Below, in pieces: positions 1 through 7,816 of a stretch of DNA of 11,713 nt (its first letter is position 1; every line of letters begins with the position of its first letter). The DNA lies in assembly GCA_027858325.1 (NCBI GenBank), contig JAQICU010000156.1, positions 1 to 11,713 of the forward strand. The letters run 5' to 3'. A program made the translations under genes and the position numbers. A model generated the notes under the pieces. The model made no database searches and had not been told where the DNA came from. It saw nothing but the letters and a program-made list of their open reading frames with translations. Origin of the DNA: Candidatus Cloacimonadota bacterium (GTDB lineage: Bacteria; Cloacimonadota; Cloacimonadia; Cloacimonadales; TCS61).

Positions 1-44
1 GAATTGATCCTCACCGGATTCAGTATTATCTAGCGAAAAGTTTC

Positions 45-995
45 TTAATTATCCCTCAGCCACTCTACGAATTTATTTACTCCCTCTACAAATTTGGTTT
101 TAGGATCGTAGCCCAGCATCTTTTTAGCTTTGGAAATATCGGCAAATGTCTTATCCACATCACCGGGCTGCAGCGGCAAAATTTCCTTGCGGGCAATTTT
201 TCTCAACGCCTTTTCGATCGTCTTGATCATTTTGGAAAGGGAAATCGTCTGAGATTCACCCAGATTGAACAGTTCATAACGACAGCCGTCACTCACAAAA
301 TCTATCGATCTTAAAATACCATCTATTACATCATCGATATATGTATAGTCCCGTTGGGTTGAGCCATCTCCAAATACAGGGATCACCTCATCAGCCATGA
401 TCTTGCGGGCAAATTTATGAATAGCTAGATCTGGCCTTTGCCGGGGACCGTAAACCGTAAAGAATCTCAAAACTACCATAGAGATCTGCTCCAGATGATG
501 ATAAGTATGACAGATAAGCTCACCCGCTTTTTTAGTAGCTGCATAGGGCGAGATGGGAAGATCTACCGGATCTGATTCGGCAAATGGGATCTTCTTATTG
601 TTGCCGTATACGGAAGAGGATGAAGCAAAGATGAATTTCTTAATATTCTGTTTCTTACACTGCTCCAGCAGATTAACAGTACCATTGACATTGACCTCGG
701 TATAGAGGACAGGATCAGCTATGGAGGGACGTACACCAGCCATGGCAGCCAGGTGGATGATAAGATCGAATTTGTGATGGCTGAAAACATCTTCCAGTTC
801 ATCTTTGCTGCGGATATCAGCCTTGATGATCTGAAAGTTATCACACCTGCCCAGGCCTTTAATGTTGTTCCTCTTAATTTTTATATCATAAAAATCACAG
901 AAATTATCGATTCCGATGACATCATGTTCTTTTACTAATGCTTCACATAGATGCGACCCGATGAACCCGGCAGCACCTGTTACCAGTATCTTCAT
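45..995 (-). CDS. NAD-dependent epimerase, UDP-glucuronate 4-epimerase type
   Basis: Extended SDR-family nucleotide-sugar epimerase, 316 aa, a full-length protein for this family. The N-terminal Rossmann motif TGAAGFIG (residues 6-13) binds NAD. The catalytic region holds SSSSVYG (125-131) and the YxxxK pair Y151/K155. The stretch RFFTVYGPRQRPDLA (about 177-191), followed by FGDGSTQRDYTYIDDV (208-223), is characteristic of the UDP-glucuronate/UDP-galacturonate 4-epimerase branch rather than GalE or RmlB. The likely reaction is UDP-glucuronate to UDP-galacturonate in the cytoplasm, for surface polysaccharide. This fits the UDP-glucose dehydrogenase gene at 2482-3804 on the same strand, which would supply the substrate. 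The start is ATG with an AAGGAT ribosome site at 1005-1010, a slightly long spacing. Epimerase fold is near certain; the exact sugar is inference. Confidence 0.88.
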   Translation of the reverse strand: MKILVTGAAGFIGSHLCEALVKEHDVIGIDNFCDFYDIKIKRNNIKGLGRCDNFQIIKADIRSKDELEDVFSHHKFDLIIHLAAMAGVRPSIADPVLYTEVNVNGTVNLLEQCKKQNIKKFIFASSSSVYGNNKKIPFAESDPVDLPISPYAATKKAGELICHTYHHLEQISMVVLRFFTVYGPRQRPDLAIHKFARKIMADEVIPVFGDGSTQRDYTYIDDVIDGILRSIDFVSDGCRYELFNLGESQTISLSKMIKTIEKALRKIARKEILPLQPGDVDKTFADISKAKKMLGYDPKTKFVEGVNKFVEWLRDN

Positions 996-1032
996 TATCT
1001 AACCATCCTTATTTAAAATTAATATTACACAG

Positions 1033-1060
1033 TTGCTTTGTGAAAATCGCTCTCTAAAAT
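1033..1060 (+). promoter_or_regulatory. possible sigma70-like promoter for the secreted-protein gene
   Basis: TTGCTT (1033-1038) and TAAAAT (1055-1060) are separated by 16 bp, upstream of the plus-strand gene at 1200. The match is moderate and would give a leader of roughly 130 nt containing the hairpin at 1081-1114. A perfect TTGACA at 1080-1085 has no convincing -10 at the right distance. No clear promoter for the divergent epimerase gene was seen in this 204-bp gap (996-1199). Confidence 0.3.
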
Positions 1061-1080
1061 ATCTGCTCAAAAAAGAGTAT

Positions 1081-1114
1081 TGACATATTTTACAGCATTC
1101 TTTTGCTGATGTCA
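1081..1114 (+). other. bulged inverted repeat in the divergent intergenic region
   Basis: TGACAT (1081-1086) pairs with ATGTCA (1109-1114), and inside it CAGCA (1093-1097) pairs with TGCTG (1104-1108) around a TTCTTT loop. The result is an 11-bp stem with a 6-nt one-sided bulge. No U-run follows on either side, and both neighbouring genes are transcribed away from it, so it does not look like a terminator. It could be a leader hairpin or a regulator site for the gene at 1200, or chance. Confidence 0.35.
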
Positions 1115-1187
1115 GTTAATTAAAGTGATGAGAAGGTGTTCCCTGAAAATATTATTTTTTTTATTTAATCCGCAATTTCAATTTAAT

Positions 1188-1194
1188 AAGGAGG
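1188..1194 (+). promoter_or_regulatory. ribosome binding site fixing the start at 1200
   Basis: A full AAGGAGG lies 5 nt before ATG at 1200. It selects this start over the in-frame ATGs at 1125 and 1128, which have no comparable site and would place 25 residues in front of an obvious signal peptide. Confidence 0.85.
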
Positions 1195-1199
1195 CTAAA

Positions 1200-1991
1200 A
1201 TGAAAAAAACTTTTTTGCTCATCCTGCTCGTTGGTATTATTTTTTCGGTAAATTGCTTTGCTCAGGAAATTAGGTCAGCCAAGGAAGAGGAACCTGTTCT
1301 GCTGGAAAAGAGAGTTGAGAAGGAAGAGAAAAAGATCGAACAGCAAGATAAGCAGCCAGTCCAGAAAAAAGAAGAGAAAAAGATCGAACAGCCGCAGAAA
1401 CAGGCTGTTCCGAAAAAAGAAGAGAAAATACCCAGAACAAAAATGACTCCCGCAACACCTAAAAAGAGACCCCGTAATGTTTCTACTTTCAGCACAACCA
1501 GACAAACCCAGACTTCAACTACCAAAGTTAATAAGATCAAATTACAGAAAGTGAAGAAAATCAAGCATAAACCCTATAATAAAACGAATTACGTGCAACA
1601 GGTGTTTTACAACAAACCGATCAAGTATCACTACTCTATTCCTCCGCGCTTCATCTATCGCGGCATCTGGATCCGTTATTACTTCGTTTACGACAACGGC
1701 TTTTACTTCTTCAACGGCTATCCCTATTATGTTTATCATAACCACCTGCACCGTTACAGCTTTACCGATCCAGGGTCTTATGATCTGGTGGACAGCGTTA
1801 CCGACAAAGTTTATGCCACCTTTTACGGATTCAGCCTGAAGCAGAGTTATGACCGTAGTGCCGATTTGCGTGATCGCTTGAACGCCGAAGAAGGATTTTA
1901 CAGGTATTTTTGTGCCGAAAGATTCGAGTATGATACAAACTACAAATATGATTGGGATCCGGATGAGTATTCCGACTGGTACTGGGATTAA
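1200..1991 (+). CDS. secreted protein of unknown function, Lys/Glu repeats and Tyr-rich C-terminal half
   Basis: Family not recognised. The protein is 263 aa from the chosen start. Residues 1-21 form a classic type I signal peptide (two Lys, a Leu/Ile/Val core, then NCFA before Q22); Asn before Cys19 argues against a lipobox. Residues about 28-80 are highly charged with a 16-residue repeat (KEEKKIEQ at 41-48 and 57-64, KEEKIP at 73-78), probably extended or helical and disordered. Residues 80-120 are basic and Thr/Pro-rich. From about residue 126 the protein is dense in Tyr, Phe and Trp (for example YYFVYDNGFYFFNGYPYYVY, 160-179) and ends in an acidic, Trp/Tyr-rich tail (DWDPDEYSDWYWD). It is probably exported to the periplasm or surface, with a basic, disordered linker before a compact aromatic domain. 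It is the only plus-strand gene here and lies between two sugar-nucleotide genes, without clear functional linkage. Confidence 0.8.
   Translation: MKKTFLLILLVGIIFSVNCFAQEIRSAKEEEPVLLEKRVEKEEKKIEQQDKQPVQKKEEKKIEQPQKQAVPKKEEKIPRTKMTPATPKKRPRNVSTFSTTRQTQTSTTKVNKIKLQKVKKIKHKPYNKTNYVQQVFYNKPIKYHYSIPPRFIYRGIWIRYYFVYDNGFYFFNGYPYYVYHNHLHRYSFTDPGSYDLVDSVTDKVYATFYGFSLKQSYDRSADLRDRLNAEEGFYRYFCAERFEYDTNYKYDWDPDEYSDWYWD
1320..1430 (+). repeat. 48-bp coding tandem repeat, about 2.3 units
   Basis: A 21-nt string beginning GAAGAGAAAAAGATCGAACA occurs identically at 1323 and 1371, and its first 10 bases recur at 1419, so the spacing is exactly 48 bp (16 codons). The repeat encodes KEEKKIEQ-type units in the charged linker of the secreted protein. 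Identity at the nucleotide level suggests recent duplication by slippage or unequal recombination. Confidence 0.8.
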
Positions 1992-1993
1992 TT

Positions 1994-2049
1994 CGACTTA
2001 ATAACTTGGCGAAGGGGCGACTTGGTGATAATGTGATGTTGTGATTATT
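1994..2049 (+). repeat. left array of degenerate 8-bp repeats, consensus YGAYTTGG
   Basis: Seven consecutive 8-bp units read CGACTTAA, TAACTTGG, CGAAGGGG, CGACTTGG, TGATAATG, TGATGTTG, TGATTATT. The third base is A in all seven, the first is always C or T, and the second is G in six. The array starts 3 bp after the stop codon of the secreted-protein gene and its last unit overlaps the stop codon of the four-helix-bundle gene. It is the inverted counterpart of the array at 2431-2486. Confidence 0.7.
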
Positions 2050-2419
2050 ATAATGTCCATTTTTCAGGTTGATTTATCATATTTACAATCATCGCAATAA
2101 TATGGTCATATTTATCAAAAAGTTCAGCATGAATTCCTTCATCAATATATTTACACGAAAGTGAGAAATCAAGCCAAACCTGAGTTTCAGCGGATTCACC
2201 TTCGGAATCAGAAAGTTTTGAGATAAAAGCCTTTTCATATCTTCTTTTTCTAAAAGCTTCAGATAAATTAGCGGCAACAGAACGTGAACTTCTACGCATT
2301 TGATCAACAAGAGAATAACGCTCTTCTCTCGGAAATGATTTTGTAATTTCTAGTATTTCCATCGCAGCTTCAAATGCTAATTGATAAACTTTCAATTCCT
2401 TATGTGTTCTTATCTTCAT
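2048..2419 (-). CDS. four-helix-bundle protein (23S rRNA intervening-sequence protein family)
   Basis: The 123-aa sequence is a clear member of the four helix bundle / S23-type family. Diagnostic stretches are LVDQMRRSSRSVAANLSEAF (37-56) and FISKLSDSEGESAETQVWLD (65-84), and the length is typical. Family members were first found as ORFs inside intervening sequences of bacterial 23S rRNA genes and are also found as orphan genes; a structural relative, Avd, is the accessory protein of diversity-generating retroelements. The molecular function of the orphan members is not established, but the basic N-terminal helices suggest nucleic-acid binding. Here there is no rRNA, reverse transcriptase or template repeat nearby. 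The gene is flanked by inverted arrays of 8-bp repeats, which suggests it travels as a unit. The ribosome site is weak (AGAG-like). Confidence 0.92.
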   Translation of the reverse strand: MKIRTHKELKVYQLAFEAAMEILEITKSFPREERYSLVDQMRRSSRSVAANLSEAFRKRRYEKAFISKLSDSEGESAETQVWLDFSLSCKYIDEGIHAELFDKYDHIIAMIVNMINQPEKWTL

Positions 2420-2430
2420 ATTCTCTTTTT

Positions 2431-2481
2431 CGACTTATCGCCTTTTCGCTCTATCACTTCATCTCTCAGTTGCCCAGTCGT

Positions 2482-2486
<5 letters not shown>
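2431..2486 (-). repeat. right array of degenerate 8-bp repeats, inverted relative to the left array
   Basis: On the plus strand the seven 8-bp units read CGACTTAT, CGCCTTTT, CGCTCTAT, CACTTCAT, CTCTCAGT, TGCCCAGT, CGTTCATT. The eighth base is T in all seven, the first is C in six, and the second is G in five. Read on the minus strand the consensus becomes CGAYWRRG, which agrees with the left array's YGAYTTGG except at one position. The array begins 11 bp from the start codon of the four-helix-bundle gene and overlaps the last codon region of the UDP-glucose dehydrogenase gene. Confidence 0.7.
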
Positions 2487-3804
<1,318 letters not shown>

Positions 3805-3842
3805 AAAATCCTCATTATTAGTTTAGTTTTTCATATTTATTC

Positions 3843-3877
3843 AGTTGAATATTTAGTTGAAATAATAAAATTCAACC
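3843..3877. other. AGTTGAA repeats in the metH-ugd intergenic gap
   Basis: In the 100-bp gap (3805-3904), AGTTGAA occurs at 3843-3849 and 3855-3861, and an inverted copy TTCAAC lies at 3871-3876. A 6-bp stem with a 9-nt loop can form at 3856-3876. No U-run follows on the minus strand, so it is not a convincing intrinsic terminator for the methyl-cycle operon. It may instead lie in the ugd promoter, for which no clear -35/-10 pair was seen. Confidence 0.25.
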
Positions 3878-3904
3878 ACACTCGCCTATTAAAGATGTTT
3901 ATTG

Positions 3905-6253
3905 TTAACCAACTGTGTTATTATAATTACTCTTTTTATCGATCAGATATCCGCAAAGCTCCACTACTTCAGCAGCATTTTTACAATATCCGTCAATTTT
4001 GTAGTACTCGGCTAATTGTTTGTTCATAGAAGCGCCGCCAGCAATCAAGAGTACTTTGCTGGAACTTTTTATCATTAGTTTGCTTACTTTCCCTATTTGA
4101 TCGACGGTAGTTGTCATCATTGCCGAAAGCCCTAAAATATCTGGATTATGAAGTTCTACCTGTCTCATTATTTCTTTGCCGGAAACACCTTGTCCAATAT
4201 CGATAACTTCAAAACCATTGCTTTTGAGCACTGTTCCGATGATCTTTTTACCAATATCGTGCATATCGCCTTCCACAGTGGCCAGCACAACTTTTCCTTT
4301 ACTGGTTTTTTGATCGGGAAATTTTTCATTGATAAAATCAAAGACGGGCTGCACTGTTTCAGCCGCTAAAAGCAGTTGTGGTAGATAGACCTTTCCCTTG
4401 GAAAACAGTTTTCCTACTTCTTCCATTCTTTTTCCCAGGATCTGTTGGCTTATATATAAAGGATCATGAATTTCTAAAAGTGCCACGACCTGGTTTTTCA
4501 AATCAGCCTGTTCTCCTGAAAGAATCGCCCTTAATATTGGATCGGCAATCACTTCAGCCGATTTTGCAGAATAGGCATATCCCGCCAGGCTTAAGCTGCC
4601 GTGCAGGGAATTGACAACAAAATTATCACCGCTGTTCATGATAGCAGCTGAAAGTCCTTTACCCACAGCCTGAGCTAGAAAAGTGCCGTTTAATAAAGAC
4701 CGTCCCGGCATTCCAAAACTCAAGTTGGAAAGACCGACTACAGATTTTATACCATTTTCAGATAATTTTTCAATCGTGTTCAAGGTAACTTGCGGATCAT
4801 TTCCAGCCCCAAAAGACAGCACCAGAGCATCAGCAAAAATCCGCGCCCGGTTTATTCCTCTGGCTTCCAATTCGTCTATTCCTGCCAATATCAGTTTCAC
4901 CCTATCTTCAGGGGTCCTGGGAATATTTTTGTCCATAGCCAACAGGATCAGCATCCCACCGTTTTCATTAAGAAGTTTTGCTTTGCGCTCGATGCTTTTG
5001 GCCGTTACCTTAGCAGAATTCAATAGCGGTCGACCAGTATATTCCCGCATTGCTGCTTCTAAGAATTTGCTGGTTTGAATGTCTAATGACAGTGGAAGGG
5101 ATGATTGTCTATCGAAAAGCTGAATAACAGATCGGAAGTGATCTTCATTTAAAAGTTTTTCAATTCCCAGATTTACATCCAAAATTGAGCTGCCCTCTTC
5201 CTGTTGTTTGACAGCTTCTTTCAATAAACTTTGAAAATCCATTTGATTGATTTCATTCTGCCAGTGTGGTTTGGAGGCCGGATTTATTCTCTCACCGATT
5301 ATCAGGAAAGGATCAACTTCAAAAATCTCAGTCCGGGAGGATAAAACCTGTTTGATCTTCTTTTTACGCTGGACAGGTTTGAAATGTTGGATAGATTGTG
5401 CTATTGCTTTAATGTGTTGGTGATTAGAACCGCAACAGCCGCCGATTATATTGGCTCCAAGTTCAGCAAACTTTGTCGCAAAATCAGCAAATTGAGTGGT
5501 CGACATTTCATAGGAGACTATTTTACCGTCATAATGCGGAGTTCCAGCATTGGGTTCGACTGAGATAAATTTAGTCGTATTTTCATAAATTGTCTTAACT
5601 ACTTCCAACATATTCTCAGGACCGGTGGAACAGTTCACTCCGATCACATCGACATCCAGATCATCCAGCAGAGTGGCAAAAATGCGCGGGGTTGTACCTG
5701 TAACAGAGCGGCCATCAGCTTCAAAACTCATCTGCGCAAACAGCGGTAAATTGTTATTCACACTGCGAATTCCTAATACAGCTGCTTTCAATTCCTTCAG
5801 GTCACTCATTGTTTCGATGATAAAACCATCTACTCCCGCCAGCGTTAGTATTTGTGCCTGCCGCGAGTAGTTTTGCACAACTTCTTCGAAATCGTTTTTA
5901 CCAAGGGGAGCGAGAAAATCTCCGGTAGAAGAAATATCACCAAAGACCAGAGTTTTGCCTCCTCCTGCCTTTTCAGCAATCTGAACTGCCCTAAGATTTA
6001 TCCTTTCAAACTCTTTTTCCAAGCCAAGTTTTTTTAATTTCAGCGGATTGGCATTGAATGTATTTGTGAGAAGAATATCACAGCCCGCCTTCACATAACT
6101 TTTTTGCAGTTCCAAAACTACTTCAGGATTCTGTAGATTGAGTAAATCACCGGGAACATGGCTAAAACCCTTTTTAAAGAATTCAGAGCCATAGCCACCA
6201 TCTAGAACCAGTATCTTCTGCTCTAATAATTCTTTGAATTCAGCTCTATTCAT
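3905..6253 (-). CDS. metH: cobalamin-dependent methionine synthase core, lacking the reactivation domain
   Basis: Transfers the methyl group of 5-methyltetrahydrofolate to homocysteine through cobalamin. The 782-aa protein has three modules. The homocysteine-binding barrel (about 1-295) keeps the zinc ligands Cys208 (GVNCSTG), Cys273 and Cys274 (GGCCGSNH). The pterin-binding barrel (about 312-570) has IGERINP (319-325), LDVNLG (358-363) and LSLDIQTSKFLEAA (388-401). The cap plus cobalamin domain (about 590-775) carries the DxHxxG motif D663-M-H665-D-I-G668, with His665 the expected lower cobalt ligand; Ser710 in GLSAMM; and the GG pair at 739-740. The C-terminal SAM-binding reactivation domain of the roughly 1200-aa E. 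coli-type MetH is absent and is encoded by the next gene upstream, whose end overlaps this start by 8 bp. It is the last gene of the methyl-cycle operon. The GLSAMM variant replaces the more common GLSALM-type sequence. Confidence 0.95.
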   Translation of the reverse strand: MNRAEFKELLEQKILVLDGGYGSEFFKKGFSHVPGDLLNLQNPEVVLELQKSYVKAGCDILLTNTFNANPLKLKKLGLEKEFERINLRAVQIAEKAGGGKTLVFGDISSTGDFLAPLGKNDFEEVVQNYSRQAQILTLAGVDGFIIETMSDLKELKAAVLGIRSVNNNLPLFAQMSFEADGRSVTGTTPRIFATLLDDLDVDVIGVNCSTGPENMLEVVKTIYENTTKFISVEPNAGTPHYDGKIVSYEMSTTQFADFATKFAELGANIIGGCCGSNHQHIKAIAQSIQHFKPVQRKKKIKQVLSSRTEIFEVDPFLIIGERINPASKPHWQNEINQMDFQSLLKEAVKQQEEGSSILDVNLGIEKLLNEDHFRSVIQLFDRQSSLPLSLDIQTSKFLEAAMREYTGRPLLNSAKVTAKSIERKAKLLNENGGMLILLAMDKNIPRTPEDRVKLILAGIDELEARGINRARIFADALVLSFGAGNDPQVTLNTIEKLSENGIKSVVGLSNLSFGMPGRSLLNGTFLAQAVGKGLSAAIMNSGDNFVVNSLHGSLSLAGYAYSAKSAEVIADPILRAILSGEQADLKNQVVALLEIHDPLYISQQILGKRMEEVGKLFSKGKVYLPQLLLAAETVQPVFDFINEKFPDQKTSKGKVVLATVEGDMHDIGKKIIGTVLKSNGFEVIDIGQGVSGKEIMRQVELHNPDILGLSAMMTTTVDQIGKVSKLMIKSSSKVLLIAGGASMNKQLAEYYKIDGYCKNAAEVVELCGYLIDKKSNYNNTVG

Positions 6254-6833
6254 TGTCTAATCCAGTTTCAATTTTCCAGCCGATAAGACAGATTGTACTT
6301 TTTCGAGGCCGCAGAATACCTGTTTTCTGATCTGCGAATATTTTGTCATTGGGCAGCCAGCGCTGCAATATCTCGAAATTTCTCGTAATATCCATATCGC
6401 CATATCCGGGTGAAAAGCGGATAGTTGCTGTCCCATACTTTCCGCGTAAAACTCTATCAAACCAAGTATTCACTGCTTCCAAACTTTCGGAAGCCCAGGC
6501 ATCCAACAGTGTGGCATCCAGCACTTTGTTCTGGTTGGAAAGATCGGCTATTTCTTCGTCAATAGCTTTCCCCAAACTACTGACAAACATTCTTACTAAA
6601 TTCGAGCCCTGCAACCTTCTTGGAAGAAACTGACGCGCTACTCCGTTTATTGTAACTGGAACTTCTTCACAAAATATCAGAGGATCAGCCAGTTTGGTTC
6701 CTGTCTCGGCAGCCAGGCGCAATCTCTTCTCTATTTCTTTTGGTATATCTGGATCATCTTTCATACCGGCACGAAACAGGAATCTGCGCCGGCTGGGAAT
6801 GATCTTTGATCTGGGTGGTATTATAAAATCCAA
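6246..6833 (-). CDS. stand-alone methionine synthase reactivation-domain protein
   Basis: 195-aa protein matching the MetH activation domain that binds SAM and lets reductive methylation rescue oxidised cobalamin. The SAM-binding signature appears as RFSPGYGDMD (139-148), corresponding to RxxxGY in E. coli MetH, and is followed by RPRKST (175-180) and a short terminal strand. DAWASESLEAV (111-121) is also typical. Thermotoga maritima has the same split arrangement (TM0268 and TM0269). The start codon is TTG (6831-6833), supported by an AGGAG located 5 nt upstream within the last metF codons. The gene begins 2 bp after metF and its TAG stop overlaps the metH ATG by 8 bp, so the two halves are probably translationally coupled and made in matched amounts. 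Confidence 0.88.
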   Translation of the reverse strand: MDFIIPPRSKIIPSRRRFLFRAGMKDDPDIPKEIEKRLRLAAETGTKLADPLIFCEEVPVTINGVARQFLPRRLQGSNLVRMFVSSLGKAIDEEIADLSNQNKVLDATLLDAWASESLEAVNTWFDRVLRGKYGTATIRFSPGYGDMDITRNFEILQRWLPNDKIFADQKTGILRPRKSTICLIGWKIETGLDNE

Positions 6834-6835
6834 AA

Positions 6836-7795
6836 CTACTCCTGAAATGAATCTTTGAAGTTCGACAATAATGCTTTGGCAGATTTACCTTGTCCCATCG
6901 TAAAAAGATGAATACCAGGAACGCCATAATCAATCAGCTTTTCTACCAACTCCGTCATGTAGGAAGTACCCGCCTGCAGTTCTTCGTCAGCTGATTTAGC
7001 TTCTTCAAACAACTTCACCAATCTGGCTGGAATGTCTACAAAAAAAGCCCGCGGGATCCTCTTTAAAAACTCCTCTTTAATGATCGGTTTGATACCCGGA
7101 ATTATGGGAACATCAAGACCGGTTGAACGTACGTTTTCCACAAATCTCTTATAAACATCAAAATCGAAGAACATCTGAGTGATAATATACTCAGCTCCTG
7201 CTTCCACTTTTTTCTTAAGATTCTTCAGATCTGTTTCCAGGTTGAGAGCTTCGTAATGTTTTTCGGGGTAACCGGCAGCCCCGATACAGAAATCAGTAGC
7301 TGCTAGATTTTCTGCTGGAAAAGTATATAGACCTCGATTCATGTCCGCTACCTGTTGCACTATCTCACTGGCATATAGAAAGCCGTCTTTTTCTGCCTCA
7401 AATTTACGCCCATTGTTGGCATCACCCCGAATAACAAATACATTATCAATTTCAAGAAATTGAAGATCAATCAGCAAATCTTCAATTTGAAATCGGTTAA
7501 TTCCACCACAGATAAGATGCGGAATAGTTTCGATATTATAGCGATGTTTGATAGCCCCAGCTAACCCGATCAGGCCAGCATTTTTATTTTTGGAAAATTT
7601 AGTAATTTTACCATCCCTTTCTTTAAATTCAAATTGCGTTTGGTGATTGGTCACACTAATGAACTTGGGATGGAATGATTGCAATTTTTCGATAGTGTGA
7701 AAAATCTTATCAATCCTGGTTCCCTTTCTGGGAGGAATAATTTCTAGCGATAAGAAAGGTTTTTTATATTTGTCGATAGTATCAATTAATTTCAT
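6836..7795 (-). CDS. metF: 5,10-methylenetetrahydrofolate reductase
   Basis: FAD-dependent TIM-barrel enzyme reducing methylene-THF to 5-methyl-THF, the methyl donor for MetH. It is 319 aa, slightly longer than E. coli MetF (296). Recognised features: SLEIIPPRKG (16-25) with the catalytic-type Glu18; PHLICGG (92-98); IRGDANN (122-128), whose Asp125 corresponds to the flavin/folate Asp of E. coli; IGAAGYPEKHYEA (171-183); YIITQMFFD (203-211) with Gln207; and IIPGIKPI (231-238). The C-terminal GVPGIHLFTMGQGKSA (291-306) is the usual terminal strand-helix. It lies 21 bp downstream of ahcY and 2 bp upstream of the reactivation-domain gene. AAGG lies 4-7 nt before its ATG. No metV-like partner is present in this operon, so the electron donor cannot be told. 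Confidence 0.95.
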   Translation of the reverse strand: MKLIDTIDKYKKPFLSLEIIPPRKGTRIDKIFHTIEKLQSFHPKFISVTNHQTQFEFKERDGKITKFSKNKNAGLIGLAGAIKHRYNIETIPHLICGGINRFQIEDLLIDLQFLEIDNVFVIRGDANNGRKFEAEKDGFLYASEIVQQVADMNRGLYTFPAENLAATDFCIGAAGYPEKHYEALNLETDLKNLKKKVEAGAEYIITQMFFDFDVYKRFVENVRSTGLDVPIIPGIKPIIKEEFLKRIPRAFFVDIPARLVKLFEEAKSADEELQAGTSYMTELVEKLIDYGVPGIHLFTMGQGKSAKALLSNFKDSFQE

Positions 7796-7816
7796 AATGA
7801 CCTTAGTAACGATTCA

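Noticed and set aside
1..44. Possible end or start of another gene at the left edge
   Set aside because: Only 44 bases are available. A short plus-strand frame ending at TAG 31-33 and a GAGGATC-like ribosome site on the minus strand are too little to support a call.
1080..1108. TTGACA at 1080-1085 as promoter for the plus-strand gene
   Set aside because: No acceptable -10 hexamer occurs 16-18 bp downstream.
1262..1564. Minus-strand reading frames of up to 100 aa opposite the secreted-protein gene
   Set aside because: They are antisense to the Lys/Glu-rich repeat region; low-complexity Phe/Leu/Ser composition and no ribosome site indicate shadows of the real gene.
2048..2419. Four-helix-bundle protein as Avd of a diversity-generating retroelement, or as part of a 23S rRNA intervening sequence
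   Set aside because: No reverse transcriptase, template/variable repeat or rRNA sequence is present in the window.
3856..3876. Hairpin as terminator of the methyl-cycle operon
   Set aside because: The stem is only 6 bp and AT-rich, with a 9-nt loop and no following U-run on the minus strand.
6836..6900. Possible cobalamin riboswitch serving the metH genes
   Set aside because: The genes are packed without intergenic space and no B12-box-like sequence was seen.
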